Shown here: positions 18,659 to 28,220 of the stretch, piece by piece
Numbering within the stretch: position 1 is the stretch's first letter
How the letters are laid out: each line of letters begins with the position of its first letter
DNA from: Chryseobacterium sp. RU37D
GTDB lineage: Bacteria > Bacteroidota > Bacteroidia > Flavobacteriales > Weeksellaceae
NCBI RefSeq assembly: GCF_900156075.1
Contig: NZ_FTMM01000016.1
Coordinates: 1 to 64,000, forward strand
Length of the DNA: 64,000 bases
Reading direction: 5' to 3'
Program-made: the position numbers and the translations under genes
The notes under the pieces: generated by a model
Seen by the model: the letters and a program-made list of their open reading frames with translations, nothing else
Databases searched by the model: none
What the model was told of the DNA's origin: nothing

Positions 18659-18742
18659 ATTTACATAATCTATCGAAATTTAATTTTTTATTAAGCTGTT
18701 CGTAATTTTTAATCTTTAATTTTAAATAAACAAAATAGTAAA

Positions 18743-20287
18743 ATGTACGATATCATCATTATTGGAAGCGGAGCTGGAGGTGCTACAATGGCTTATCGAT
18801 TGGCGGACAGCGGGAAAAAAATCCTTGTTATTGAAAGAGGAGACTTTGTACCTGTGGAAAAAGAAAACTGGGATTCTGTCGAAGTTTTTCAGAAAAACAG
18901 ATATACAACCACGGATGTTTGGCTGGATAAACACAACAGACCCTTTCGTCCTGGAATGCATTATAATGTAGGCGGAAATACCAAATTTTATGGTGCGGCA
19001 TTATTTCGTTTAAGAGAAGAAGATTTTAAAGAAATACAGCATTATGGAGGAATTTCTCCGGCTTGGCCTATACAATATGAAGATTTAAAGGATTATTATC
19101 TCGAAGCCGAAAAACTGTTTCATGTTCATGGTAAAAGAGGTTCAGATCCTACGGAACCTTTCGATTCGGAGCCTTATCCAAATCCGCCATTGCCGCACGA
19201 ACCGAGAATTCAGGAAGTGGTTGAGGAATTGTCTGGTTACGGATGGCATCCTTTTGAATTGCCGATCGGAGTTAATTTCAAACCTCATGAAAAAGCAAAT
19301 GCGCCATATACTTTAGATCGTTTCGACGGTTTTCCTGATGCTGCGGAAAGAAAAGGCGATGCTCATTTATGTTCGCTGTCAAAAGCTCTGAAATATCCGA
19401 ATGTTGAATTAATGGTCAATACAAAAGTTCTAAGATTAGATACAAATGAAGTAGGAGATAAAATTACGGGAATTGTTGTACAACAAAACGGAGAAACAAA
19501 AACGCTGAGTTCAGATTTGGTGGTTCTTTCAGCAGGAGCTATTAATTCTGCAGCCATTCTACTGGAAAGTAAAAGCGAAAAATTTCCTACAGGTCTTGCC
19601 AATTCATCAGATCAGGTCGGGCGAAATTATATGTTTCATCAAAATTCTGCGTTGGTGGCTTTGTACACAGAACCCAATCACACAAAATTCGGGAAAACAT
19701 TTGGAATTAATGATTTTTACCACGCCGGTAAAGGGTACGAATTTCCTTTGGGGCACATTCAGATGTTGGGGAAATCAGATGAGCATCAGATCAAAGCCGA
19801 CAGTCCGGTTCCTGCGCCGGGTTTTACCTTCGAGTTAATGGCAGAACATGCCGTGGATTTCTGGCTGACTTCAGAAGATCTTCCGGATCCGGAAAACAGG
19901 GTGACAGTGGAAAACGGACAGATTAAGATCAGCTATACTCCAAACAATCAGCAGGGACATGAATTTTTAAAGAATGAATTGATCAAAGCTTTGCGAGCTT
20001 CCGGAAAATTCAGGTCTTTCTTGTTTAAAGGAATTTATTTCAGCAAAGGGATGGATATTGCTTCACCTGCGCATCAAAACGGAACGACAAAGATGGGGCT
20101 TGATCCGAAAACCTCGGTTGTTGATACAAACTGCAAAGCACATGATCTCGATAATTTATATATTGTGGATGGAGGCTTTTTTGTTTCAAGCGGGGCGGTA
20201 AATCCGGCGCTCACAATTATTGCGATGGCTCTGAGAGTGGGAGATCATATTAAAAATAATATTCTGAAACCATGTATTCAGGAATAG
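18743..20287 (+). CDS. GMC-family FAD oxidoreductase
   Basis: 514 aa. The N-terminal dinucleotide-binding motif is DIIIIGSGAGGATMAYRLA, followed by VIERGDFVP. The GMC signature region HYNVGGNTKFYGAALFRLRE lies near residue 75. The C-terminal GMC domain has HQNGTTKMGLDPKTSVVD and the FAD-closing DNLYIVDGGFFVSSGAVNPALTI. It oxidises an alcohol or sugar hydroxyl; the substrate cannot be read from sequence. No signal peptide is seen. Its last 16 bases overlap the following MFS gene, so transport and oxidation of one compound are plausibly linked. Confidence 0.85.
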   Translation: MYDIIIIGSGAGGATMAYRLADSGKKILVIERGDFVPVEKENWDSVEVFQKNRYTTTDVWLDKHNRPFRPGMHYNVGGNTKFYGAALFRLREEDFKEIQHYGGISPAWPIQYEDLKDYYLEAEKLFHVHGKRGSDPTEPFDSEPYPNPPLPHEPRIQEVVEELSGYGWHPFELPIGVNFKPHEKANAPYTLDRFDGFPDAAERKGDAHLCSLSKALKYPNVELMVNTKVLRLDTNEVGDKITGIVVQQNGETKTLSSDLVVLSAGAINSAAILLESKSEKFPTGLANSSDQVGRNYMFHQNSALVALYTEPNHTKFGKTFGINDFYHAGKGYEFPLGHIQMLGKSDEHQIKADSPVPAPGFTFELMAEHAVDFWLTSEDLPDPENRVTVENGQIKISYTPNNQQGHEFLKNELIKALRASGKFRSFLFKGIYFSKGMDIASPAHQNGTTKMGLDPKTSVVDTNCKAHDLDNLYIVDGGFFVSSGAVNPALTIIAMALRVGDHIKNNILKPCIQE

Positions 20288-21438
20288 TCAGAATCATTAT
20301 TGTTTTCTTATTGGCTTTTTTCACAGGAGTTAATTTTGTTGTTTTTCCGGCTTTGGGAACGGCTTTTACGGATTCCTCGATTTTTGAGCTTTCATCATCA
20401 CAGTTTGGGAATTTATTTATTCCGCAGGTTGTTTGTATCATTATTTCATGTCTGGGCGCTCCGTTTTTGGTCAATAGATTCGGACCTAAAAAGGTTTTGA
20501 TTGCAGGATTGTTATTAATGATATTTTCAACAGCAATATTATGGATGCTTCAGTTTCTGATGAATGAAAGATCTGTACTATTTCCGATATTAATGGTTTT
20601 GGTAGCATTCACAGGCTCCGGTTTTGGCCTTTCGATTACCACTTTGAATCCTTTGGCGGCAAGTTTATTTGAAGAACAGAGATCATCAGCAATTCTGATC
20701 CTGAATTTTTTGGTAGGTTTGGGAACTTCGACTTCTCCGCTGATGATGAACCTGATAGGGAATGTCAACAATTGGATGTACGTTCCGGCCATTATATTTG
20801 TGTTGGTTACGGTTATTTTTATATTGTTTTTATTTTTAAAACTGGAAAAAGGAACATTTTTCGAGCTTCCCGATCATTTTAAAATTCCTTCGAAATTATG
20901 GATGTTTTTTATTGCAATTATTCTGTATGGCTTTATTGAAGGAACTTTCGGAAGCTTCGGAGCTATAATTCTTAAAAATCTTGGATTAGATAATGATAAG
21001 GCAAGCTTAGGACTGTCACTGTTTTGGGGCGGAATTGCTGTCAACCGTCTACTTTTCGGAATTTTTTCGAAAAAGCATGATCTGTCGTATGTTTTTCTTT
21101 TATCACCTGTATTTGTTGCAGGGTTACTGTTTTTATTATGGTTAAATTCAAATGTAAATATTCTTGTTTTGATGATGTTTCTGATCGGATTTTTCATGGG
21201 CAGTATATTTCCGGGAGCGATCGGTTGGGGAACGGTAGAATTTCCTTCACTTTCGGTTTTGGTTTCTGGGTTTCTGATGGCTGCCAATCAAATAGGAACG
21301 GGAATTATTACCAATGTTTTAGGTAATTTTTCGAATCAGACTGCAGTTATTTTACAGTTTTTAATGATTTGTATGATGATAATTTGTATTTTGTTTTTCT
21401 ATTTAAAAAGAAACTCGAAAATAAAAGAAGCATTTTAA
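20272..21438 (+). CDS. MFS transporter
   Basis: 388 aa with about 12 hydrophobic helices. The loop 2-3 region (GAPFLVNRFGPKKVLIAG) fits the MFS pattern. It overlaps the GMC gene by 16 bases in another frame and is presumably translated from the same message. The substrate is unknown; context suggests the GMC enzyme's substrate or product. Confidence 0.8.
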   Translation: MYSGIVRIIIVFLLAFFTGVNFVVFPALGTAFTDSSIFELSSSQFGNLFIPQVVCIIISCLGAPFLVNRFGPKKVLIAGLLLMIFSTAILWMLQFLMNERSVLFPILMVLVAFTGSGFGLSITTLNPLAASLFEEQRSSAILILNFLVGLGTSTSPLMMNLIGNVNNWMYVPAIIFVLVTVIFILFLFLKLEKGTFFELPDHFKIPSKLWMFFIAIILYGFIEGTFGSFGAIILKNLGLDNDKASLGLSLFWGGIAVNRLLFGIFSKKHDLSYVFLLSPVFVAGLLFLLWLNSNVNILVLMMFLIGFFMGSIFPGAIGWGTVEFPSLSVLVSGFLMAANQIGTGIITNVLGNFSNQTAVILQFLMICMMIICILFFYLKRNSKIKEAF

Positions 21439-21514
21439 CACATCAAGATTTTCTTTATTCTTATCCAAAAATCCTTTCTTACCTTACATCAACATTTTCC
21501 GGCTCTATACACCG

Positions 21515-21522
21515 TACATTTG
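21515..21522 (+). promoter_or_regulatory. TAnnTTTG -7 box for pirin gene
   Basis: tacatttg fits the Bacteroidetes -7 consensus exactly and lies 19 bp before the pirin ATG. Confidence 0.55.
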
Positions 21523-21541
21523 TATCATAAATAATCACAAT

Positions 21542-22270
21542 ATGAAAACAGTATATCATAAAGCAGATACAAGAGGTCACGCCAATCACGGTTGGCTGAA
21601 TTCTTATCATACATTCAGTTTTGCCAATTATCAAAACCATGAAAGAACACATTTCGGGGTATTAAGAGTATTGAACGACGATACCGTTTCTCAGGGAATG
21701 GGATTCGGAACGCATCCGCACAAAAACATGGAAATCATTTCCATTCCTTTGGAAGGTGATCTGGAACATAAAGATTCGATGGGAACGACTGCCGTAATCA
21801 GAAAAGGAGAAATTCAGGTGATGAGTGCTGGAACTGGTGTAATGCACAGCGAATACAACAAAAATAAAGACGAAGAAGTAAAATTCTTACAGATCTGGGT
21901 TTTCCCGAAAGAAGAAAATGTTGAACCGAGATATGATCAGAAAAGCATTAAAGAAGGCGAAAAAGTCAACGGTTTTCAGCAGATTTTATCTCCCAACAGA
22001 AACGATGACGGCGTTTGGATTCATCAGGATGCATGGTTTAATCTGGCTAATTTTACCAAAGGAAATGGCAAAAACTATACGTTGAATAAAAAAGGAAACG
22101 GTGTTTACGCTTTTGTATTAAAAGGAAGCGCTAAAGTGGGCGACAGAATTCTGAACGAAAGAGACGGTTTAGGAATCTGGGATACCCAAAGTTTCAACAT
22201 CGAAGCAACAGAAGACACAGAAATCCTTTTAATGGAAGTTCCGATGGAATTACCCGATTATTTGAAATAA
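21542..22270 (+). CDS. Pirin family protein (YhaK-like bicupin)
   Basis: 242 aa. The four metal ligands of the pirin N-terminal cupin are present: His 58 and His 60 (GTHPHKNMEII), His 102 and Glu 104 (GVMHSEYN). The short pirin form with a C-terminal cupin (FTKGNGKNYTLNKKGNGVYAFVLKGSAKV) matches YhaK-type proteins, some of which have quercetin 2,3-dioxygenase activity. The physiological role is not known. The start follows a good promoter box. Confidence 0.88.
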   Translation: MKTVYHKADTRGHANHGWLNSYHTFSFANYQNHERTHFGVLRVLNDDTVSQGMGFGTHPHKNMEIISIPLEGDLEHKDSMGTTAVIRKGEIQVMSAGTGVMHSEYNKNKDEEVKFLQIWVFPKEENVEPRYDQKSIKEGEKVNGFQQILSPNRNDDGVWIHQDAWFNLANFTKGNGKNYTLNKKGNGVYAFVLKGSAKVGDRILNERDGLGIWDTQSFNIEATEDTEILLMEVPMELPDYLK

Positions 22271-22343
22271 ACAATTAATTTTACAGCGTCAAATTGATAT
22301 CATTGCAGGAATTACAACAATAAATGAAATGATATCAATTAGA

Positions 22344-22431
22344 GAACCACGAAGTGGTTCAATATGAATAGCCGTGGGTAAAACCCATGGGAAAAAAATA
22401 GGCAAAATCAACGAACCACGAAGTGGTTCAA
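22344..22431. repeat. Two 19-bp palindromic repeats flanking a hairpin
   Basis: gaaccacgaagtggttcaa occurs at 22344-22362 and again at 22413-22431. Between them gccgtgggtaaaacccatgg forms another stem. This composite layout resembles REP/BIME-type intergenic units. Confidence 0.75.
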
Positions 22432-22465
22432 CAAAAATAATTTTAAACAAAACAATTAAAAATAA

Positions 22466-23017
22466 ATGAAAATTTTAGCAGTAGCAGGAAGCAATTCCGA
22501 AACATCAATCAATAAACTCTTAGTTTCTTATGCGGCTTCATTAATAGAAAACGCAGAAGTGGAAGTCGTAGACATGAACGATTTTGAAATGCCGATCTAC
22601 AAACACCAGAGAGAAGTAGAAAGCGGACTTCCTCAAGAAGCAAAAGACTTTGTCGCAAAAATTGATGGTGCAAACTTATTATTAGTTTCACTTCCGGAAC
22701 ACAACGGAACGTACTCAACAGCGTTCAAAAATGTGTTTGATTGGGTGTCGAGAATCAAAGACAGAACAGTCTGGAATGAAGTACCGATGTTATTGATGTC
22801 TGCTGCTCCAGGAGCAAGAGGCGGAGCTGGAGTTTTGGAAGCCGCAACGAAGCGTTTTCCTTTCCATGGTGGAAATATAGTAGAGACTTTTTCCCTTCCT
22901 TTCTTCAATGATAATTTTGATAAATCGGCTCAGAAAATTTCTAATGAGGAAAAAGACAATGAATTAAGAGAGAAAATCAAGAAAATTGCTACCATCGAAT
23001 CTATCCTTGAAAAATAG
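22466..23017 (+). CDS. NAD(P)H-dependent FMN reductase family protein
   Basis: 183 aa flavodoxin-like fold. The phosphate-binding loop is AVAGSNSETSINKLL, the second loop is SLPEHNGTYSTAFKNVFDWVSR (the P-E-[YH]-N-x-[ST] pattern of the family), and MSAAPGARGGAGVLE contacts the isoalloxazine. Such enzymes reduce FMN, quinones or azo compounds with NAD(P)H in the cytoplasm. Its substrate is unknown. Confidence 0.85.
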   Translation: MKILAVAGSNSETSINKLLVSYAASLIENAEVEVVDMNDFEMPIYKHQREVESGLPQEAKDFVAKIDGANLLLVSLPEHNGTYSTAFKNVFDWVSRIKDRTVWNEVPMLLMSAAPGARGGAGVLEAATKRFPFHGGNIVETFSLPFFNDNFDKSAQKISNEEKDNELREKIKKIATIESILEK

Positions 23018-23019
23018 AT

Positions 23020-23049
23020 TTGAATATTAACATAAAATTAATATCTTTG
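23020..23049 (+). promoter_or_regulatory. Full flavobacterial promoter (TTG, 19-bp spacer, TATCTTTG)
   Basis: TTG at 23020-23022 and tatctttg at 23042-23049 match both the -33 and -7 elements with a 19-bp spacer. It begins three bases after the FMN reductase stop and drives the 24-codon ORF. Confidence 0.7.
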
Positions 23050-23063
23050 CAAAAAGAAAAAAG

Positions 23064-23138
23064 ATGAAAATTCAGACCACTTTTAAAGAATGTTTCTCCA
23101 AGAAAGGGAATATTGTGGACTCTGAAATTCTGAGATAA
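23064..23138 (+). CDS. 24-codon small ORF in a promoter-ORF-terminator unit upstream of purM
   Basis: The ORF runs ATG to TAA and encodes MKIQTTFKECFSK followed by KGNIVDSEILR. It sits 15 bp after a consensus promoter and is followed within 7 bp by a strong terminator, so a transcript of about 120 nt is predicted. The peptide matches nothing I recognise. It could be a real small protein, a leader peptide for the purine genes, or a chance ORF in a small RNA. It lacks the aromatic or basic runs of amino-acid attenuation leaders. Confidence 0.4.
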   Translation: MKIQTTFKECFSKKGNIVDSEILR

Positions 23139-23144
23139 AATAAC

Positions 23145-23180
23145 AGCCGATAATCTACCAAGATTGTCGGCTTTTTTGTT
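23145..23180 (+). terminator. Strong terminator between small ORF and purM
   Basis: Twelve-base arms agccgataatct/agattgtcggct (one wobble) with a 4-base loop, then ttttttgtttt. Confidence 0.88.
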
Positions 23181-23228
23181 TTCGAAATTTGAATAAAAGT
23201 AATATAAAGATAAGAGACATCAGATACC

Positions 23229-23273
23229 AGATATTAGATTGACAAATAGTCTGTAATCTGAAATCTAATATCT
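23229..23273. repeat. Inverted repeat before purM, family R3
   Basis: Perfect 12-base arms (23229-23240, 23262-23273) lie within an AT-rich tract of atctaatatct-like words. A related hairpin lies before purN. Confidence 0.6.
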
Positions 23274-23290
23274 AAAAATCTAAATAAAAC

Positions 23291-24283
23291 ATGAGCAACA
23301 CTTACAAATCAGCAGGAGTAGATAAAGAAGAAGGATACAAAACCGTTGACAAGATCAAGAAAGCGGTTGGCGAAACACACAACTCCAATGTATTGAATCA
23401 TTTGGGAAGTTTTGGAGCTTTCTACGAAATCGGAGGCTATAAAAATCCTGTTTTGGTTTCCGGAACAGATGGTGTGGGAACAAAGCTTAAAGTAGCTTTA
23501 GACTCAAAAAAATACGATTCTATCGGGGTAGACTGTTTCGCAATGTGTGCAAACGATATTCTTTGCCACGGTGCAAAACCATTATTTTTCCTTGATTATT
23601 TAGCTTGTGGAAAATTAGATTCTGAAATCGCTGCAGAAATCGTTTTAGGAATGGTGGAAGCTTGTAAAGACAACAACTGCGCATTAATCGGTGGAGAAAC
23701 CGCTGAAATGCCGGGAATGTACCAGCCTGGAGATTATGATGTTGCCGGATTCTGTGTAGGAATCGTAGAAAAAGACCAAATTATTGACGGTTCTGGAATT
23801 AAAGCGGGTAATAAAATCATTGCATTGCCAAGTTCAGGTTTCCACTCAAACGGATTCTCTTTGGTAAGAAAAGTTTTCCCGGATTTCAACGAAGAATTTG
23901 AAGGAAAACCTTTGTACGAAACACTTTTGGTTCCGACAAGACTATATTATAAAGATATTCATAAAGTTCTTGAAGAAATTAAAGTTTGTGGTATCGCTCA
24001 TATCACGGGAGGCGGATTGTACGAAAATGTTCCGAGAATTATTCCAGAAGATTTATGTGCAACTATTGATGCTTCAAAAATCCAGATTCCAAGCATTATG
24101 TTGGAATTAGAAAAAAGAGGTGGAGTAGCTCGTGAAGAGATGTTTGGAACATTCAACATGGGTGTCGGAATGATTGTAGTTGTAGATGCAGAACACGCAG
24201 AAAAAGTATTGCACCTTTTGGACGATGCTTACGAAATCGGAGAAATTACAGAAGGAACTGAAAAGATTGATTTAAAATTCTAA
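23291..24283 (+). CDS. purM: Phosphoribosylformylglycinamidine cyclo-ligase (AIR synthetase)
   Basis: 330 aa. It converts FGAM to AIR with ATP in purine synthesis. Family motifs: SAGVDKEEGYKTVDKIK, VSGTDGVGTKLKVA, DCFAMCANDILCHGAKPLFFLDY and LIGGETAEMPGMY, then the C-terminal ITGGGLYENVPRI and EMFGTFNMGVGM. Normal length. It heads a run of purine genes on one strand, but hairpin-rich gaps suggest separate or attenuated transcripts. Confidence 0.97.
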   Translation: MSNTYKSAGVDKEEGYKTVDKIKKAVGETHNSNVLNHLGSFGAFYEIGGYKNPVLVSGTDGVGTKLKVALDSKKYDSIGVDCFAMCANDILCHGAKPLFFLDYLACGKLDSEIAAEIVLGMVEACKDNNCALIGGETAEMPGMYQPGDYDVAGFCVGIVEKDQIIDGSGIKAGNKIIALPSSGFHSNGFSLVRKVFPDFNEEFEGKPLYETLLVPTRLYYKDIHKVLEEIKVCGIAHITGGGLYENVPRIIPEDLCATIDASKIQIPSIMLELEKRGGVAREEMFGTFNMGVGMIVVVDAEHAEKVLHLLDDAYEIGEITEGTEKIDLKF

Positions 24284-24298
24284 AAGAAATCAGATTTA

Positions 24299-24346
24299 AG
24301 ATATCAGACGCCAGACTTTTAGTCTAAAATCTAGTATCTGATATCT
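24299..24346. repeat. Inverted repeat between purM and purN, family R3
   Basis: Perfect 10-base outer arms (24299-24308, 24337-24346) plus an inner agact/agtct pair. The words resemble the 23229-23273 repeat. Confidence 0.6.
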
Positions 24347-24359
24347 AACATCTAAATTA

Positions 24360-24929
24360 ATGAAAAACTTAGTTATACTCGTTTCAGGTTCAGGAACAAA
24401 CCTTCAGAGAATCATCGATACCATTGATAATGGAGAAATCCAGAATGCAAAAGTATCTTTAGTGGTTGCCGACAGAGAATGTTACGGACTGGAAAGAGCA
24501 AAAAATCATAACATAGACAACGTTCTGATTCCGAGAGGAAAAAACTTCAGCAGCGAATTGGCTAAAATCATCCCAGAAAATACAGATTTAATTGTATTAG
24601 CAGGATTTTTATCCATTCTAAAACCTGAGTTTTGTGAAAATTGGGTTGGAAAAATAATCAACATTCATCCGGCGTTGCTTCCGAAATTTGGAGGAAAAGG
24701 AATGTGGGGACATCACGTTCACAACGCGGTAATTGAAGCAAAAGAAAAGGAAAGCGGAGCAACCGTACATTTTGTAACTCCCGGAATCGATGAAGGAGAG
24801 CCGATTCTTCAAAAATCATTCGAAGTTACAGAAAACGACACTCCCGAAACCGTTGCGGAAAAAGTTCATCTAATCGAATATGAAATTTTCCCGATCGCAA
24901 TAAATAAAGTATTGAATAATAATAATTAA
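24360..24929 (+). CDS. purN: Phosphoribosylglycinamide formyltransferase
   Basis: 189 aa. It transfers a formyl group from 10-formyl-THF to GAR. Visible motifs: VSGSGTNLQRIID (phosphate loop), LAGFLSILKPEF, INIHPALLPKFGGKGMWG (catalytic Asn and His), GATVHFVTPGIDEGEPI (catalytic Asp). It is separated from purM by 76 bp containing a palindromic repeat. Confidence 0.96.
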   Translation: MKNLVILVSGSGTNLQRIIDTIDNGEIQNAKVSLVVADRECYGLERAKNHNIDNVLIPRGKNFSSELAKIIPENTDLIVLAGFLSILKPEFCENWVGKIINIHPALLPKFGGKGMWGHHVHNAVIEAKEKESGATVHFVTPGIDEGEPILQKSFEVTENDTPETVAEKVHLIEYEIFPIAINKVLNNNN

Positions 24930-24950
24930 AACAATTATTAGCAATACAAA

Positions 24951-25034
24951 AATCTTTGCTGAGTGAAACGCCTTTGCGAACGAAAAATATTCCGCAAAAA
25001 TTTAAGAAAAACTTAGTGCTCTTTGCGCTAAAAC
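24951..25034. repeat. Dispersed repeat family R2, copy 2
   Basis: It shares aatctttgc, gtgaaacgcctttgcgaac and agtgctctttgcg with the 16015-16110 copy in the same orientation. The rest of the 237-bp purN-purH gap shows a ggtcggaggtgaaagacccgg segment but no clear gene. Confidence 0.7.
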
Positions 25035-25166
25035 AAAAAACACACATTTAGATTTTAATTATTTCGAAAAACAAGAAAAATCTAAGTAAAAATAAAGTAA
25101 GGTCGGAGGTGAAAGACCCGGTCTACAGTTTGAAATAGCTGTAAAAAGTAAAAAATCGAAAGTAAA

Positions 25167-26684
25167 ATGAGCAAAAAAAGAGTTTTAATCAGTGTTTCAG
25201 ACAAGAGCGGATTAATCGAATTCGCACAGTTTTTGGAAGCCCAAAATTATGAATTGATTTCTACAGGAGGGACATTCAAACATTTGAAAGACGCTGGTTT
25301 AAATCCAATTCAGATTGATGAGGTTACCAATTTCCCTGAGATGTTGGACGGAAGAGTGAAAACATTACACCCGAAAGTTCACGGTGGATTGTTGGCCGTT
25401 CGTTCGAACAAAGAACATATGAAAACAGTTCAGGAGCACGAAATTGGTCTGATTGACATGGTAATCGTGAATCTTTATCCTTTCTTCGAAAATGTAAACA
25501 AAGACATTTCTCTTCATGAAAAGGTAGAGTTCATTGATATCGGAGGTCCTTCAATGCTTCGTTCTGCAGCGAAAAACTTTGATTCTGTAACGGTAATTAC
25601 GGATGTTGAAGATTATTCAACGGTAAAAATCGAAATGGAGCAAAACGGTGACACCTACATCGAAACTCGTAAAAAGCTGGCAGGAAAGGTATTCAACCTT
25701 ACTTCTGCTTATGATGCGGCGATTTCAAGAATGCTTTTAGATGAAGAATTTCCGACGTATCTTAATGCTTCTTATAAAAAAGTTTCTGATTTGAGATATG
25801 GTGAAAACCCTCATCAAACGGCAGCTTACTACGTTTCTACTTTCGAAAACGGAGCAATGAAAGATTTCGAACAATTAGGAGGTAAAGAATTATCTTTCAA
25901 TAACCTTCGTGATATGGATCTTTGCTGGAAAGTAGTAACGGAATTCAAAGAAGAAATGGCTTGTTGTGCAGTAAAACACTCAACACCTTGTGGAGTTGCG
26001 ATCGGAGCTTCAGCATTGGAAACATACCAAAAAACTTTCGAATGTGACCCGGTTTCAATCTTTGGCGGAATTGTTGCAATGAACTACAAAATCGACGTAG
26101 CAACAGCAGAAGAATTAAACAAAACTTTCCTTGAAATCGTTATGGCTCCTGAATTTGATGAAGAAGCTTTGGAAGTTTTAAGGAAGAAGAAAAATTTAAG
26201 AATTATAAAAGTCGTAAACCCTGTTTCTGACAAACAGACTTGGGTGAAAATAGACGGTGGAATCTTGGTTCAGGACAACGACAGTATCTTCTCGGATGAT
26301 ATTAAGGTTGTAACTGAAACTCAGCCTACAGAAGAGCAGAAAAAAGCATTATTATTCTCTCAGAGAGTAGTAAAATATGTAAAATCTAACGCAATTGTAG
26401 TTTCCAACGGAATTCAGGCTTTCGGAATCGGAGGTGGACAGGTGAACAGAATCTGGGCAACTCAACAGGCGATTGAAAGAGCTAAAGAAAAATTCACAGG
26501 CGAATTAGTTTTGGCTTCTGATGCGTTTTTCCCTTTCCGTGATGTGGTAGATTTCTGCGCTCAGGAAGGAATTACAGCTATTATTCAGCCGGGAGGAAGT
26601 GTAAAAGATCAGGACAGCATCGAAGCGGCAAATGAGCATAAAATTCCAATGATGTTTACAGGAGTTAGACATTTTTTCCACTAA
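25167..26684 (+). CDS. purH: Bifunctional AICAR transformylase/IMP cyclohydrolase
   Basis: 505 aa. It catalyses the last two steps to IMP. The N-terminal MGS-like IMP cyclohydrolase domain ([46 protein letters not shown]) spans about 1-195. The AICAR transformylase domain carries [27 protein letters not shown], and [19 protein letters not shown] with [14 protein letters not shown]. The terminal [11 protein letters not shown] is conserved in the family. Confidence 0.97.
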   Translation: MSKKRVLISVSDKSGLIEFAQFLEAQNYELISTGGTFKHLKDAGLNPIQIDEVTNFPEMLDGRVKTLHPKVHGGLLAVRSNKEHMKTVQEHEIGLIDMVIVNLYPFFENVNKDISLHEKVEFIDIGGPSMLRSAAKNFDSVTVITDVEDYSTVKIEMEQNGDTYIETRKKLAGKVFNLTSAYDAAISRMLLDEEFPTYLNASYKKVSDLRYGENPHQTAAYYVSTFENGAMKDFEQLGGKELSFNNLRDMDLCWKVVTEFKEEMACCAVKHSTPCGVAIGASALETYQKTFECDPVSIFGGIVAMNYKIDVATAEELNKTFLEIVMAPEFDEEALEVLRKKKNLRIIKVVNPVSDKQTWVKIDGGILVQDNDSIFSDDIKVVTETQPTEEQKKALLFSQRVVKYVKSNAIVVSNGIQAFGIGGGQVNRIWATQQAIERAKEKFTGELVLASDAFFPFRDVVDFCAQEGITAIIQPGGSVKDQDSIEAANEHKIPMMFTGVRHFFH

Positions 26685-26774
26685 AAGATTAAGAGATTCA
26701 TAAACTTTGTAATTAAGAAACTGCACATGATGATTTCTTAATTCCTTAATCTCTCAATTTTTAATTTTAAATTA

Positions 26775-26782
26775 TATATTTG
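26775..26782 (+). promoter_or_regulatory. TAnnTTTG -7 box for purD
   Basis: tatatttg lies 28 bp before the purD ATG, suggesting purD has its own promoter. Confidence 0.55.
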
Positions 26783-26810
26783 TAAAATAGACTTGTTAAT
26801 TAAATAAAAT

Positions 26811-28049
26811 ATGAGAATATTAATCATAGGTGAAGGTGGAAGAGAATCCGCTTTGGCAGCAAAACTTCAGAATGACCCAAGAATTTCTAAAATGTTTTTC
26901 GCTAACGGAAACGCTACCACTGATGTAATAGGAAAAAATGTTCATTTATCAGAGATTAAAGAACTTAGAGACTTTGCGATCAAAGAAAAGGTAGATCTAA
27001 CGATCGTTGGTCCTGAAGCGCCGCTTGTAGCTGGTTTGAAGGATGAATTTAAGAAGCACGACCTTAAAGTTTTTGGTCCGAATCAAAAAGTAGCCAGCTT
27101 GGAGGGAAGTAAAGCTTTCTCTAAGAAGTTTATGCAGACCTATGATATCAAAACGGCAAAAGCTGTGGTATTTGATTCATATAACGAAGCTAAGGAATAT
27201 GTTAAAACACAAAAATTTCCTTTAGTGGTAAAGGCGAGTGGTTTAGCTGGTGGAAAAGGTGTTGTTATCTGCGATACTTTGGAAGAAGCTGAGGCTACAA
27301 TCCATGATTTCATGATCAGAAGAATCTACGGAGATGCTGGAATTCGTTTAGTTATTGAAGAATATTTACAAGGTTTTGAAGCTTCAATCATTGCTTTCTC
27401 AAACGGTGAAAAATTATTCCCTTGTATTGCTGCAAAAGATTATAAAAAAGCAGGAAACGGTGATACGGGACCTAATACAGGAGGTATGGGTTCAGTGGCT
27501 CCAAGCCCGGAATTTACTCAGGAGCACTATGCAGATTTTGAGAAAAATATCTTAGAACCTACTATTAAGGGACTTAAAGGTGAAGGCTTCAGTTTTAAAG
27601 GAATTATTTTCTTCGGATTAATGGTCACTAAGAACGGAACTTACCTTCTTGAATACAACATGAGATTTGGAGATCCTGAAACTCAGGTTTTGATGGCTTT
27701 GATGGAAAATAATCTTCTTGATGTAATTAATGATTGTATGGAAGGAAAAGACATCGAGCTTAAGTTTAAAGATGAAAAAGCGGTTTGTCTGGTGATGTGT
27801 TCAGGAGGCTATCCAAGAAACATTGAAACCGGTTTTGAGATCGTAGGAGAGGATAAGTTGAAGTACAGCAAGCTTTTATATGCAGGAGCAATAGCAAAAG
27901 GAGACAAAGTGGTTTCTAATGGTGGTAGAGTGCTAAACATTGTAGCTACCGGAGCAACTTACGAAGATGCCCGCAAGAAAGTTTACGAAGATGCAAGTCA
28001 CGTACATTTCGATTACGGCTTCTACAGAGAAGACATCGGAAAGTTTTAA
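26811..28049 (+). CDS. purD: Phosphoribosylamine-glycine ligase
   Basis: 412 aa ATP-grasp enzyme making GAR from phosphoribosylamine and glycine. Motifs: ILIIGEGGRESALAAKL, VGPEAPLVAGL, FPLVVKASGLAGGKGVVIC (ATP-grasp), GNGDTGPNTGGMGSVAPSP and LEYNMRFGDPETQVLM. Complete, with a C-terminal GARS_C domain (VCLVMCSGGYP). Confidence 0.97.
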   Translation: MRILIIGEGGRESALAAKLQNDPRISKMFFANGNATTDVIGKNVHLSEIKELRDFAIKEKVDLTIVGPEAPLVAGLKDEFKKHDLKVFGPNQKVASLEGSKAFSKKFMQTYDIKTAKAVVFDSYNEAKEYVKTQKFPLVVKASGLAGGKGVVICDTLEEAEATIHDFMIRRIYGDAGIRLVIEEYLQGFEASIIAFSNGEKLFPCIAAKDYKKAGNGDTGPNTGGMGSVAPSPEFTQEHYADFEKNILEPTIKGLKGEGFSFKGIIFFGLMVTKNGTYLLEYNMRFGDPETQVLMALMENNLLDVINDCMEGKDIELKFKDEKAVCLVMCSGGYPRNIETGFEIVGEDKLKYSKLLYAGAIAKGDKVVSNGGRVLNIVATGATYEDARKKVYEDASHVHFDYGFYREDIGKF

Positions 28050-28112
28050 AATAAATCACGAAAAAGATTTGGAGAAATCCAGGTCTTTTTTTGTAAAGAT
28101 TTTATCAATAGG

Positions 28113-28220
28113 ATCGGGCTTTAGCCCGATTTCAAAAGTAGATTAAGAAATTTGGCTTTAGCCAAAACTTAGATTGAGCCCTGAAAGGCGAAACAATAAT
28201 AGCTCCGGGTGCAACCCGGG
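28113..28220. repeat. Cluster of three short hairpins between purD and guaA
   Basis: Perfect palindromic hairpins at 28113-28130 (atcgggct/agcccgat), 28151-28166 (tttggct/agccaaa) and about 28204-28219 (ccgggt/acccgg), with gagccctgaaaggcg between. The build resembles the 22344-22431 composite. Confidence 0.6.
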
